In this document: in pieces, positions 38,251 to 47,445 of the stretch | How the letters are laid out: the number at the start of each line of letters is the position of its first letter | Position numbering within the stretch: position 1 is the stretch's first letter | NCBI RefSeq assembly: GCF_017638545.1 | Contig: NZ_CP072110.1 | Coordinates: forward strand, 1,922,001-1,986,000 | DNA length: 64,000 bases | Direction: 5' to 3' | Source of the DNA: Psychrosphaera ytuae | GTDB lineage: Bacteria > Pseudomonadota > Gammaproteobacteria > Enterobacterales > Alteromonadaceae | The notes under the pieces: generated by a model | Databases searched by the model: none | What the model was told of the DNA's origin: nothing | The model's input: only the letters and a program-made list of their open reading frames with translations | Position numbers and translations under genes: made by a program

Positions 38251-38910
38251 ATGCTTAATTGGACGAATATCGACACAGTATTGTTAGATATGGACGGGAC
38301 CCTTCTCGACCTGCATTTTGACAATCACTTTTGGATGGAACACACCCCAAAAGCCTATGCAGTAAAACACGGCATTTCACTAGAGCACGCCAAAATCTTA
38401 CTTAAAGAAAAGAACGATGAAGTATATGGTCAACTCGAGTGGTACTGCTTAGATTATTGGCAAACAACGTTAGATTTGCCCATCGTCGAGCTAAAACGTG
38501 AAATACAACACCTAATCCAACTTCGCGATGACACTATTCCGTTTTTGGACGCGCTCAAAGGGGCTGGTAAAGAAGTAATATTAGTGACGAATGCGCACCC
38601 TAACTCTTTAAGCCTCAAAGTCGAACGTACCGAGTTGGACACTCACATAGACCAGTTAATCTCTTGTCATCAATTTGGAGAATGCAAAGAGAGCCAGAAG
38701 CTATGGCATCAACTCGAGGCCCACTTAGGCTTTGATCCCAAGCGAACCTTGTTCGTCGATGACTCAATGAGGGTTTTAAAATCGGCTAAGCAGTACGGTA
38801 TTGCTCACCTTCTCGCAGTAGCAAATCCAGATAGTAAAAAAGCGGCTTGGCCACTCGATGGTTTTGTTAACGTAACTGACTATCGCAATATAATCGACGA
38901 CATTAAGTAG
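38251..38910 (+). CDS. yrfG: GMP/IMP nucleotidase YrfG
   Basis: 219 aa, HAD superfamily. Motif I is DMDGT at residues 13-17 with nucleophile Asp13, motif II is VTNAHPNS and the acidic motif is FVDDSMRVL. YrfG dephosphorylates purine 5'-nucleotides. Next to nudE as in E. coli. Its 3' end overlaps the convergent lipoprotein gene by eight bases. Confidence 0.92.
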   Translation: MLNWTNIDTVLLDMDGTLLDLHFDNHFWMEHTPKAYAVKHGISLEHAKILLKEKNDEVYGQLEWYCLDYWQTTLDLPIVELKREIQHLIQLRDDTIPFLDALKGAGKEVILVTNAHPNSLSLKVERTELDTHIDQLISCHQFGECKESQKLWHQLEAHLGFDPKRTLFVDDSMRVLKSAKQYGIAHLLAVANPDSKKAAWPLDGFVNVTDYRNIIDDIK

Positions 38911-39478
38911 GCTTATCGCAAGATCTCAATGGCGTTTGTTTATCGAAAAAGATGGTAATTTCGGCGACAGTTATACCAAATTTTTTCATTTTGGTTCGGT
39001 TCATCATGCGGTATTCATCTAATTGATACATCCAATCGTCCAAGAAGAATGAATAATTAGAGCCATCGAGGTTTAGGTTTAGTGTGTATTGCCACTGAAA
39101 ACCAAACCCTATTGCCTCACCCTTAGCCTGTCCAGTTACATCTGCAGCGGTTCCTGAATATTGTCCTGATGGTGATTTGACCAATTGCCAAATCCTTTGA
39201 TCGACCTCACCATCGGCGTAATAGAACATTTCATCGAGTTCACCAGTGCGTTCTCCTGGTGTTTTACCCTGTTGCCATGTCCCAGTCATTTCGACACAAA
39301 AACGCCTTGTCACCTTATCTGTATAATCTTGAACCATACCCCAAGCGACCACATCACCGTTAAAGTAACTGTCTAATTCGAACTTAGGCGTTGTCCCTTC
39401 GTATTCTTCCACATTGGTACTACAGCCTGTCAGTAGTGCCATAGAGGCGAGTAAACTGGTTATCGTTGAGCGTCTCAC
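38903..39478 (-). CDS. DUF3833 family lipoprotein
   Basis: 191 aa from GTG with AAGGAG six bases upstream. Lipobox LLTGC with Cys19 predicts a lipoprotein. Blocks such as GEAIGFGFQWQYTLNL and FFLDDWMYQLDEYRMMNRTKM match DUF3833. Function unknown. It is third in a minus-strand set DUF2878, chalcone isomerase-like, this gene. Families of this set often accompany cyclopropane/furan-fatty-acid-type methyltransferase genes in related bacteria, but those are absent here. Confidence 0.85.
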   Translation of the reverse strand: MRRSTITSLLASMALLTGCSTNVEEYEGTTPKFELDSYFNGDVVAWGMVQDYTDKVTRRFCVEMTGTWQQGKTPGERTGELDEMFYYADGEVDQRIWQLVKSPSGQYSGTAADVTGQAKGEAIGFGFQWQYTLNLNLDGSNYSFFLDDWMYQLDEYRMMNRTKMKKFGITVAEITIFFDKQTPLRSCDKPT

Positions 39479-39496
39479 GATCAGCTCCTTACAAAA

Positions 39497-40120
39497 TTAT
39501 TTAATACCTAGCAGTTTCTTACGTAACTTTGGCTCACTTGTATCAGGAGAAAGCCAAATATCTAAAAAGATTCTGGCAAAATACGGGTCAGGTTGCCGTG
39601 CCAACTCTTGTTGATTGTAAAAAAACACCGACTGACCATCTTGAACCAGAAGTGCAAGCCGATCGCCTTTTTTTAGATTCGGCCACACTTTTTTCAACCA
39701 AGGTACATAAGCTTCATATTGGTCGGCTTTGAGATTTAAGTGCTGCCATTGTTCAATCGTGCTATCTATGAGCTCGTCGGCTTTAATATCTCTCTTATAG
39801 CGGATTTCTAATACCAAGGGGGCTTGTTCATACCATGTATAATTAGGGTCTATCTTGCCCGAATGGTTAAACAAATAGCTGTCATATACATCCCAAAACA
39901 AATAACTAAATTCAGCCATACCGACTTGTTTAAGTTGTGTCGATGCTGAGGTTTTAAATGTTGCTCCGTCAATTTGATAGGACGTTACTGGAGTCGAGCT
40001 GTGTTGGTGCTGATCAGTTGTTATAGCTGAACTTGCATGCACTAGCTCTACAGCAAAAGCACAAATCATACAAAGCGCTGTACAAAGTGATTTTATCGTC
40101 AGTCCTCTTAAACTTGTCAT
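39497..40120 (-). CDS. chalcone isomerase-like domain, exported protein
   Basis: 207 aa with an N-terminal signal peptide (cleavage probably near residue 30, VHASS). The core YQIDGATFKTSASTQLKQVG, the SYLFWDVYDSYLF segment and LVLEIRYKRDIKADEL suit the chalcone isomerase-like family. Bacterial members have no proven catalytic role and may bind fatty acids. AGGAG for this gene lies inside the end of the DUF2878 gene, and three bases separate the two frames. Confidence 0.8.
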   Translation of the reverse strand: MTSLRGLTIKSLCTALCMICAFAVELVHASSAITTDQHQHSSTPVTSYQIDGATFKTSASTQLKQVGMAEFSYLFWDVYDSYLFNHSGKIDPNYTWYEQAPLVLEIRYKRDIKADELIDSTIEQWQHLNLKADQYEAYVPWLKKVWPNLKKGDRLALLVQDGQSVFFYNQQELARQPDPYFARIFLDIWLSPDTSEPKLRKKLLGIK

Positions 40121-40123
40121 TAC

Positions 40124-40663
40124 TCAACTCCTATTTTGGTTTTGAAGGTGATTTAAGTTGCTGTCTGAAGGCGATGGATGGTTTAACCAATCGATATATC
40201 GAGTCAAACCCCAAAACAACGGCCCCCAAATAAATGCAAATACGATAAACGTTACTGAATAACTGTAGCCTATTTGAATCGCGCCAAGTTTGACTCCCGC
40301 TAAATAACTAAGAGGCCCGGAGACCGCACCACCGATAAAAGCAAGTAAAGGTTGTTTTTGAAAATACGCAAGGCTGTGATTTAAGGTCATTGCAAACGCC
40401 ATCCAAAGTACCACCAACCAGGGCGGGATTAGCCAATGGACGAGTAAGCCATGCTGAAATTCGAACACGCCGAAAAACATCAATAACGAATCAACAACCA
40501 CACCAATTAAGGCCGCAATTGCCATGATTTTCTTGTCGTGTTGAGTTTCTGAAGTAAAGCGAAAGTGGAGAAAAAAGATAAGAGCGGCCAACGGTATAAA
40601 AGCGTTGCCGATTAAAATGGACCCAAACCAAATAAGTTGAAAGAAAACAAAGTTGAGTAGCAC
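40124..40663 (-). CDS. DUF2878 family membrane protein
   Basis: 179 aa from GTG at 40663, nine bases after AAGGA. A TTG three codons earlier directly abuts that site and is rejected. About five hydrophobic segments are visible, with HWLIPPWLVVLWMAFAMTLN and GPLSYLAGVKLGAI typical of DUF2878. Function unknown. First gene of a three-gene minus-strand unit. Confidence 0.78.
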   Translation of the reverse strand: MLLNFVFFQLIWFGSILIGNAFIPLAALIFFLHFRFTSETQHDKKIMAIAALIGVVVDSLLMFFGVFEFQHGLLVHWLIPPWLVVLWMAFAMTLNHSLAYFQKQPLLAFIGGAVSGPLSYLAGVKLGAIQIGYSYSVTFIVFAFIWGPLFWGLTRYIDWLNHPSPSDSNLNHLQNQNRS

Positions 40664-40701
40664 GATGAGCAATCCTTTGTGAACTCTGTGGAGGTAAATA
40701 A

Positions 40702-40733
40702 CTTACGTTAATGAAGCAAAGAAAGTTCAATCA
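40702..40733 (-). promoter_or_regulatory. possible ECF-sigma-type promoter of the DUF2878 unit
   Basis: Minus strand TGATTGAA (40726-40733) and CGTAAG (40702-40707) are separated by 18 bp, loosely like the TGATCC/CGTAT promoters of the ChrR-controlled sigma factor, whose regulons contain related genes. The match is imperfect and no sigma/ChrR gene is in the window. Confidence 0.25.
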
Positions 40734-40802
40734 GGTTAAACCTCCTCTGCTTTAACTGCCCCATCGAGTGTGATTAAAGGCTTACATCCCACCGAAAAGC
40801 GA

Positions 40803-42080
40803 TCACTCCTCGAATGAGTAACCATGTGCAACACCCAGCATTGTACGAGTAACAAGAACCACGCCCTTGTTCGTTACCCTAAAGCCGTTTTGCCTGTCTT
40901 GCTCGTGATCGATACCAATCGTCATTCCCTCAGGAATAACACAACCTCGGTCAATAATTGCCTTGCGGATTTGACACCCTTTGGAAATAGTCACATTTGG
41001 CAAGATAACTGAGTCATTAACCTGGCTATACACTTCTACTCGAACATTTGAAAACAATAACGAACGCTTTACCTTAGCCCCTGAAATAATACAACCAGCA
41101 GAGACAACTGACTCGATAGCCATTCCGCATTTTTCGTCGTCATCGAACACAAATTTGGCGGATGGTAACTGCGATTGATATGTCCAAATTGGCCAACTTT
41201 GATCATAAAGGTTTAACGCTGGTGTCGTCGCAATCATTTCCATGTTTGCTTCCCAAAACGAGTCTAGGGTACCAACATCTCGCCAATAAGCAGGCTCGTT
41301 AGGGTTAGGCGCACGGAATTTATACGCATATACTTTGTGATCAGAAATAATCGCCGGAATAATATCCTTGCCAAAGTCGTGACTAGAGTCTGATGCTTTT
41401 GCATCTCGTTCTACAAGATCTAATAAGAAGTCAGTGTTGAACACATAATTTCCCATAGAGGCAAGTGTCTTGGTGCTGTCATGTGGTAAACAGGCAGGAT
41501 TTTCCGGCTTCTCACAAAAGTCTAGTACTCGGTTACTTTCGTCGACTTGCATGACTCCGAACGCGCCAGCCGCCTCTTCTATTGAGGTTTCAATACAGGA
41601 TACTGTCATATCAGCTCCGCGCTCAACGTGCTGCGCGACCATAGGTCCATAGTCCATTTTGTAAATATGATCGCCTGACAGAATGACAATATACTTGCAC
41701 CGCATTCCACGGATTATGTCTAGGTTTTGATAAATAGCGTCAGCGGTACCTAAGTACCAATTCTCAGAATAGCGCTGCGAAGCGGGCATGATCTCGACCG
41801 TTTCACCAAATTCGCGTTTGAAGTGACTCCAGCCGTTTATAAGATGTCGGATTAACGAATGCGCTTTGTATTGAGTAAGCACACCGATTTTTCGAATCCC
41901 TGAGTTTACACAATTTGAAAGAGGAAAATCGATGATCCTAAACTTACCACCAAAATAAACAGAGGGCTTTGCTCGCCAGGCTGTCAGCTCCTCTAATCGA
42001 CTGCCACGCCCCCCTGCGAGAATAAGCGCCATGGTATCTTTTGTCAGTGCACTGACGTAACGTTCCTGTGGTATTGTCAT
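40803..42080 (-). CDS. glgC: glucose-1-phosphate adenylyltransferase
   Basis: 425 aa. The nucleotidyltransferase signature LILAGGRGSRLEELTAWRAK, the GGKFRIIDFPLSNCVNSGI block and YLGTADAIYQN are present. The C-terminal left-handed beta-helix has VRVEVYSQVNDSVILPNV. It makes ADP-glucose for glycogen synthesis. No glgA, glgB or glgP is adjacent, so it is an orphan between the DUF2878 unit and the T2SS cluster. Confidence 0.96.
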   Translation of the reverse strand: MTIPQERYVSALTKDTMALILAGGRGSRLEELTAWRAKPSVYFGGKFRIIDFPLSNCVNSGIRKIGVLTQYKAHSLIRHLINGWSHFKREFGETVEIMPASQRYSENWYLGTADAIYQNLDIIRGMRCKYIVILSGDHIYKMDYGPMVAQHVERGADMTVSCIETSIEEAAGAFGVMQVDESNRVLDFCEKPENPACLPHDSTKTLASMGNYVFNTDFLLDLVERDAKASDSSHDFGKDIIPAIISDHKVYAYKFRAPNPNEPAYWRDVGTLDSFWEANMEMIATTPALNLYDQSWPIWTYQSQLPSAKFVFDDDEKCGMAIESVVSAGCIISGAKVKRSLLFSNVRVEVYSQVNDSVILPNVTISKGCQIRKAIIDRGCVIPEGMTIGIDHEQDRQNGFRVTNKGVVLVTRTMLGVAHGYSFEE

Positions 42081-42089
42081 CGGCTTGCC

Positions 42090-42148
42090 TTAGTCCTTGA
42101 GTTAATACCCTAATTTAAGAAAAAGAACATTAATTACACAAGGACTAA
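42090..42148. repeat. 10-bp inverted repeat between gspN and glgC
   Basis: TTAGTCCTTG (42090-42099) and CAAGGACTAA (42139-42148) are perfect inverted arms separated by 39 bp, immediately upstream of glgC. They could be an operator pair or a long hairpin in the glgC leader. No known regulator site is recognised. Confidence 0.55.
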
Positions 42149-42158
42149 ACGCAAATAT

Positions 42159-42920
42159 TTACAACTTTATTGGATAACGGCCTTGAGGGTCTAACTTCGC
42201 AAACATTGCTATACCCTGATGAACTTCGGCAGGTAAGTGAGGTTGAGGTTTGACAAAGCCATCAAAGTTAAACTGATTTGCAGAGGCGATGTTTGCATCT
42301 CCTTCCAATCCAAGCTCGTTGTCGCCGTTAAATCGGGCAACTAAAATATTATCAGAGCAACTAAGGTCAGCACTGATTGCGCCCATTCTAATCGGGTTAT
42401 TAAAAACCACTTCCGATTTCGTCCAAACTAAAGTTCCTGTTAATTCAGAACAGACAGGTGTAGTAGGGTTTTGGACAAATTCGGTACTACTTGAATAAGC
42501 ATCAACTTCTAGAATCACACGCCCACCAACGCGCCCTACAGGCACTGGCAACATTGGCTTAACAGTTTCTGCGGGCACACGGACAATGAGGTCATTAGCT
42601 TGAATAGAGCTCATTCCTAATCGAATATTTCCTTTGCCACTGATTTCATCAGCATTGCGAGCATTACCAAATTTAACGTCCAAATCGGCGTTGCCCACTA
42701 GTAAAGAAGGGACCGATAACGTCCAAGTGACATTATTGAGAACAATATTGTTCACTTGAAGCGCTGATGCTTTGCCTTGCCACAGCGTTCCCTGAAGTTG
42801 CTGGTATGCAACCCCTTTTGGAGGTGTTAAAAGGGATGCGATAATGGACACAGGAGTCAAAAATACCGCAAAGATAATTAGCGCGATAACAAACAATACA
42901 CTTAATCGAGCTACTGACAT
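42159..42920 (-). CDS. gspN: type II secretion system protein N
   Basis: 253 aa from ATG at 42920, one base of overlap with the gspM stop. An N-terminal membrane segment (about 4-30) is followed by a periplasmic domain with LQGTLWQGKASALQV and LPVPVGRVGGRVILEV, typical of GspN. An accessory component whose exact job in T2SS is unclear. Last gene of the gsp cluster. Confidence 0.9.
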   Translation of the reverse strand: MSVARLSVLFVIALIIFAVFLTPVSIIASLLTPPKGVAYQQLQGTLWQGKASALQVNNIVLNNVTWTLSVPSLLVGNADLDVKFGNARNADEISGKGNIRLGMSSIQANDLIVRVPAETVKPMLPVPVGRVGGRVILEVDAYSSSTEFVQNPTTPVCSELTGTLVWTKSEVVFNNPIRMGAISADLSCSDNILVARFNGDNELGLEGDANIASANQFNFDGFVKPQPHLPAEVHQGIAMFAKLDPQGRYPIKL

Positions 42921-43420
42921 CAAATGCGCTCCAAGTCTAATCGACGCACTCGAACTATGCCTTGCGTCTCTGTTTTTGAAATATCAATGTTGGCCGCACG
43001 TATACTATAGGTATTTTGTAACTGGGTTAGCCACTGCATTAATTGATTAAAGTTAACGTCTTCAAGTCCAACTTTTACATAGTTATTTTGCTGCGGCTGT
43101 AGTCTTGCCAACGTAATATTAAAACGACGCGCAGAGGTATTAATCACCTCTGTCATCGAACCAGAGTTATCAGTGGCTCTGCCATTGCCTTGAGACTGTT
43201 TGATAATTGCGATTTGTTGCTCTGCCCAGCTGTTCAGTTCTAGCTGACGACTCAGTTTTTTCTCAGTATCTGCCAGGCCATTGGCAACCGAAAGATAAAC
43301 ACTAACGATACCAAACAAAAGCACAGTAACAGCTAAAATTACTAATAATCGTTGCTCACTTTCATTCTTAGATTGATAAAAACCTAGGAGCTTTTCTTTT
43401 AGTGATTGAAACGCACTCAT
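42920..43420 (-). CDS. gspM: type II secretion system protein M
   Basis: 166 aa. A short cytoplasmic N-terminus, a membrane segment at about 24-44 (LLVILAVTVLLFGIVSVYL), a coiled segment and a ferredoxin-like periplasmic domain follow in order. It partners GspL in the inner-membrane platform. It abuts gspL and overlaps gspN by one base. Confidence 0.92.
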   Translation of the reverse strand: MSAFQSLKEKLLGFYQSKNESEQRLLVILAVTVLLFGIVSVYLSVANGLADTEKKLSRQLELNSWAEQQIAIIKQSQGNGRATDNSGSMTEVINTSARRFNITLARLQPQQNNYVKVGLEDVNFNQLMQWLTQLQNTYSIRAANIDISKTETQGIVRVRRLDLERI

Positions 43421-44698
43421 TTACTTATTCTCCTGTAAACTCAACGAGCCCGAGACAACGTCGCCTTCGTTTTTAACTGCGCCTTGTTTTAATTCATAAC
43501 CTAAATCTTTTAAGGCTACTCTAAAGCGCTCAAACTCTTGAAACGAAGGTGCAACAATTTCGAGCCTTAGTTCATCGCGTTTGCTATCAAATCGAATGTT
43601 ATCCAAAGTCACCGTTTGGTATTTCGCAATAATTGGCGTCAGTTCTTCCATAATAGGTAAGAAGCTAAATTGACCTTGGCTATCACCGCTAGCCAGTCCT
43701 TTTACCTTATTTTGTAGCTGCCTACGCAATAAATTAATACGAAGTTTTTCGTTAGGAAATGCGGCTTTGTATGCTTCGCCTAACTCTTGTTTAGCGATAT
43801 CCAATTGGTGCTGTTTTTGTTGCCAATTGGCAATTTTTAGTACGAAACTGATGACCAACAATAAGCCACCTAAATAGACGACTGGGCGCCACAAACGCCA
43901 AGCTTGGCTGACCTGTTTTTTTGGTGCAAACTCGCCTTGAAGTAGATTGCTCTTCTGACGATGGGCACCTTTGGCCAACACCAACATAGGCAACTCTGGC
44001 TCTTCATTTATCACAGTGACATTGCGATCGTCTTGAGCAATCAGCTGCTGAAGGGCTTCAGGCACAGGAGTACACGTTCTGAACTCGGTATCTTGGCATT
44101 TTTGCAGATACAAACTGAGCCAATCGGATTCAACAAAACAACCCTGCCAGTCTGACTCTCTAAATAAAAAGCCATCGGCTAGTGCCATCATTTGAATTAC
44201 TGATGAGGCATGCTCTGACTCTTTATCCTGCTCAGGAGCGCTGGTGTCATATGGCAAACACAGAACCTCAGGTACCACTTTGGCAGTATTGATATTGGCT
44301 TCTACCAGTACATCAAGCCAACTCGCTAATACCTGTTTGCTGATTATCGCTAAGTTAACAAAGTGTTTGTTTTGGTCAGAATCAAAACCCGTCTCTTCAA
44401 CAGTGAAGTGGAGTTTTTCAATATCTTCGGCTAGTTCGTCTTCTAGCATAAAAGGCAACGCTTTCAACAATTGACGATTTGGCTTTAGCTCTAAGTGATG
44501 CTTGATCAGGCGCACATCGGCACTGTTAGCGATAACGGTGACTTGTCGCCCTGTTGCATATTGTGTAATCGATGACAGTTCTGATTGGCCAGAGATTTCT
44601 CCAGCAACAATTACTTCATTGTTCACATCAGACCAAACAAGCCACTGAATCGGCTTATTTGTTTGACTGCTCATCCTCAGGATCAGCTTCTCGCTCAA
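43421..44698 (-). CDS. gspL: type II secretion system protein L (TTG start)
   Basis: 425 aa. TTG at 44698 gives the family N-terminus (SEKLILRMSSQ, then WLVWSD) and sits about five bases after GGAGG. ATG at 44674 would remove the first beta strand. The cytoplasmic actin-like domain binds GspE, a membrane segment lies near residue 285 (VVYLGGLLLVISFVLKIA), and a periplasmic domain follows. The start overlaps the 3' end of gspK by 44 bp. Confidence 0.9.
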   Translation of the reverse strand: MSEKLILRMSSQTNKPIQWLVWSDVNNEVIVAGEISGQSELSSITQYATGRQVTVIANSADVRLIKHHLELKPNRQLLKALPFMLEDELAEDIEKLHFTVEETGFDSDQNKHFVNLAIISKQVLASWLDVLVEANINTAKVVPEVLCLPYDTSAPEQDKESEHASSVIQMMALADGFLFRESDWQGCFVESDWLSLYLQKCQDTEFRTCTPVPEALQQLIAQDDRNVTVINEEPELPMLVLAKGAHRQKSNLLQGEFAPKKQVSQAWRLWRPVVYLGGLLLVISFVLKIANWQQKQHQLDIAKQELGEAYKAAFPNEKLRINLLRRQLQNKVKGLASGDSQGQFSFLPIMEELTPIIAKYQTVTLDNIRFDSKRDELRLEIVAPSFQEFERFRVALKDLGYELKQGAVKNEGDVVSGSLSLQENK

Positions 44699-45695
44699 TT
44701 TCCCCTCCAAATCGACGCCCTATTACGGTGCCTTTATACGAGTCATCCATTTGGATCAAACTCGTCAATGCAAATTTTACGTCGTTGTACGATGCATTTG
44801 TTATTAGTTTAAAGAACTTACTGCTCACGGTAAAATAGCTTTTGTCTACCGAAGCAATGTTATTAATTGATGCTACAGACTGTAGCTGCCAAAACGCCTC
44901 CATGTCCTCAAAACCCTCTTCTGGTCGTTCTGACAAAATGGATTGCGCGGTTGATTCATCGATATCCAGCATGGCCATCAATAACTCGGGATTTTCTTCG
45001 TCTATCGTGTTGATATTTATCTGTAACCCATGATGTTGTGGAATCGCACACACATGTTTTTTGATCTTGTCCAACACAATAGGATTAAACCCATATATCA
45101 CCCTCAATTCGTTTTCATGAGCCAGTGCGCTGTTCGCACTTAAGTACGGATATTCCAAAGACGTATACATATCACCGTCGTAACCGACCGCCTCCGTTGC
45201 ATAATCATCAGGATCAATCCAATCATAAATATTGTTTGCCAAATCAGTGTGGCTTATCTCTGCATCGACGTTTAGCTTTTCTAACAATCGGACAAACAAC
45301 TCACGACGTTTTTTCTGCAATGCTTCATCCATATTATCTTGCCACAACGCATTGACATTAAAACACGAGTACAAGTCTCTAACTTGACCTTCGATTACAC
45401 CACCATTGACCGGAAACGCCATGCCTTTCATTGCCCATGGCTGATCTAAACTTGTTTTACCATCATTGTCTTCAAGGGATGCTTCGATTGTAGCTTTGAC
45501 AAATGCCTCAGCGCCCATTGCGTATTCAAAAGCTTGTTGGCGCTCAAAAAGGTTTTGTGAACGACTGATACTCATGCGTTGTGTCGTACTGATCTGCGCC
45601 GCAACAATGACACACAATGCAATGATTAATAAAACCGATATCAACGCAACACCGGTTTGGCGGCGTCTACCATTTAGCGGTCTGTGACTCATCAT
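44655..45695 (-). CDS. gspK: type II secretion minor pseudopilin GspK
   Basis: 346 aa. A basic leader (MMSHRPLNGRRRQTG) is followed by the hydrophobic helix VALISVLLIIALCVIVAAQIS, without the Glu at mature position 5, as is usual for GspK. The large C-terminal domain contains LYSCFNVNALWQ and YDWIDPDD. It caps the pseudopilus tip with I and J. The ATG overlaps the gspJ stop by four bases; a second ATG one codon later is equally possible. Confidence 0.94.
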   Translation of the reverse strand: MMSHRPLNGRRRQTGVALISVLLIIALCVIVAAQISTTQRMSISRSQNLFERQQAFEYAMGAEAFVKATIEASLEDNDGKTSLDQPWAMKGMAFPVNGGVIEGQVRDLYSCFNVNALWQDNMDEALQKKRRELFVRLLEKLNVDAEISHTDLANNIYDWIDPDDYATEAVGYDGDMYTSLEYPYLSANSALAHENELRVIYGFNPIVLDKIKKHVCAIPQHHGLQININTIDEENPELLMAMLDIDESTAQSILSERPEEGFEDMEAFWQLQSVASINNIASVDKSYFTVSSKFFKLITNASYNDVKFALTSLIQMDDSYKGTVIGRRFGGEIEREADPEDEQSNK

Positions 45696-46438
45696 GACTC
45701 ACTCACTTGTTCAGACGAATCATCACTGTCTTGGGCGTCGTCATCAGACTCAGGAGACTGACCTGGCTGATTGCTTGGCTGTGCTACAGCTTGGGTCTTT
45801 TCAATAACCTCAAATACCCGCTCGATACGGCCAAATGCCTCAGTTACAAAGGCTAATTTAATTAATTTTGGTAAAGCATTGTCTTCAATTTCTGTTTGCC
45901 AATTATCTTCATTGGTTACTTTGAAGCGATAGGATAATTCAAGTTCAGAAACACCTTCTAAAATGGGTTGAACTCTTGGCTCAACACCCACGTCAGCGTC
46001 TACAAAGTTAAAATACAGACGCTCTAACACCGACTCTCTGACTCGATAAGCAACTACTTGCATTTCACTTCGAGGCAACATCATCGCAGGGTTGGTCCAA
46101 CCGTCCCGTACAAACGCAAAACCCAAATCATCAGAGTCAAATAGATACGGAGTTGCAATAAAATACTGCTGGCTTGGCTCTTCGCCGCCTATTCGGACTT
46201 TTCGTTGCGCGATTTGACGAAGGTCGTTTTCGATAAACAGCATGCCTCTTTGCAAAGCGACAAGCTGGTCCGTCTGGTACTCGATTGCTTCTTTACCTTT
46301 AATGGTGTTATTTAACACGCTGTATGTCGCCATACCCAACATTCCAAATATAGCCAGAGACAATAAAAGTTCGATTAAGGTAAAGCCTGCTGATTTGTTT
46401 GGTGTGTTAACCAATTGCTCGTTGGTAGTCAAACTCAC
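45692..46438 (-). CDS. gspJ: type II secretion minor pseudopilin GspJ
   Basis: 248 aa from GTG, which overlaps the gspI stop by four bases. The prepilin motif is G/FTLIELLLSLAIFGMLGM after an 18-residue leader. The body has ALQRGMLFIENDLRQIAQR and VAYRVRESVLERLYF, typical of GspJ. The C-terminal about 30 residues form an unusual Asp/Ser/Gln-rich tail (SPESDDDAQDSDDSSEQ) beyond the globular domain. Confidence 0.94.
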   Translation of the reverse strand: MSLTTNEQLVNTPNKSAGFTLIELLLSLAIFGMLGMATYSVLNNTIKGKEAIEYQTDQLVALQRGMLFIENDLRQIAQRKVRIGGEEPSQQYFIATPYLFDSDDLGFAFVRDGWTNPAMMLPRSEMQVVAYRVRESVLERLYFNFVDADVGVEPRVQPILEGVSELELSYRFKVTNEDNWQTEIEDNALPKLIKLAFVTEAFGRIERVFEVIEKTQAVAQPSNQPGQSPESDDDAQDSDDSSEQVSES

Positions 46439-46833
46439 GGAGAACCTCTCCCAGTGCCAGAGGATTGTTGCTGTTGCACAACGTAGGTTTCTAGCTCGTA
46501 CGTAGAGTCCACTCCGTCAACGGATTCAAAAACATTGATCTTAACTGCACGCATTCTTGGATCAGCCGTCTCTGTAACGGTTTGACGCCAAAACCAAGTA
46601 ACACCTGCCATTTCAACTTCACCCTTGAGGTTGTCTTTTGGTGGCCAAATTAATTCGTTGCGCATTTCGGTCAGTCGATTTTGGGCAACCCAAGATGCAA
46701 ATGTCATTTTTTCGAGCATTGAGGTGTTTTGCGCGGATTGGCTGACCATTTTTAAAATTGACGCACTGGCATATGCAAAGATTGCTAGTGCTAATAACAA
46801 TTCAATTAACGTAAAACCTCGAGTTTTCATCAT
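46435..46833 (-). CDS. gspI: type II secretion minor pseudopilin GspI
   Basis: 132 aa. The short leader MMKTRG is followed by FTLIELLLALAIFAYASASI with Glu at mature position 5. WVAQNRLTEMRNELIWPP is the conserved GspI segment. It nucleates the J-K-I tip. Start overlaps gspH by four bases. Confidence 0.94.
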   Translation of the reverse strand: MMKTRGFTLIELLLALAIFAYASASILKMVSQSAQNTSMLEKMTFASWVAQNRLTEMRNELIWPPKDNLKGEVEMAGVTWFWRQTVTETADPRMRAVKINVFESVDGVDSTYELETYVVQQQQSSGTGRGSP

Positions 46834-47417
46834 TCGTCCAAGTCCTCTTGTTGACGTGGATCGTAAACATGGACCGGCGCGGTAAATTTACCTCTAACCA
46901 AAAACATCACAGATGTATCAAAGTCATCATAAGTGACTTCTATATCAAACGGTGATATTTCACCTGATGACAAAATAAACACTTGTGGAAATGCTAATAA
47001 ACGTTCTTCTTCGGGAAGCTCAGCTAAGGCTTCTAAACGCTCTTCATCAATCATCTCGATTGAGCTTATTAAGTTGTCTTGGCTCCACGACAACCCATCA
47101 AGCTTCAAGGTTAAGGTGACGTCTTCTGGAAGTGGTTCAGTTTTGAAGGGCTTAACAGTTATAGGTTGCCATTTACCATCAGTGAACTCTAAAAAGGCAT
47201 ATTGGTTTTCACCCACTGACAACCCCAGTTGTTTGTTGTGGATTAAAGCCTGTTCAGAGGCTAAGTTCACCAGGGCCGTAAGCTTATTCGCTTGCATTTC
47301 TACCTCATCAAATGGCGATTTTGAGAGGCTTGGAAAGCGCACCAGTGAGACCAAATAGCCAATTATGACAATGACCAACAACAGCTCAATGAGGGTAAAG
47401 CCATGGGCTTTTTTCAC
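46830..47417 (-). CDS. gspH: type II secretion pseudopilin GspH
   Basis: 195 aa. Leader MKKAHG, then FTLIELLLVIVIIGYLVSLV with Glu5. A GspH beta-sandwich follows (QANKLTALVNLASEQAL; FILSSGEISPFDIEV). It connects the tip to the GspG shaft. It is 28 bp downstream of gspG and overlaps gspI by four bases. Confidence 0.92.
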   Translation of the reverse strand: MKKAHGFTLIELLLVIVIIGYLVSLVRFPSLSKSPFDEVEMQANKLTALVNLASEQALIHNKQLGLSVGENQYAFLEFTDGKWQPITVKPFKTEPLPEDVTLTLKLDGLSWSQDNLISSIEMIDEERLEALAELPEEERLLAFPQVFILSSGEISPFDIEVTYDDFDTSVMFLVRGKFTAPVHVYDPRQQEDLDE

Positions 47418-47445
47418 GGCAGCGCTTCCGTTTTAAGGGTAGTGA

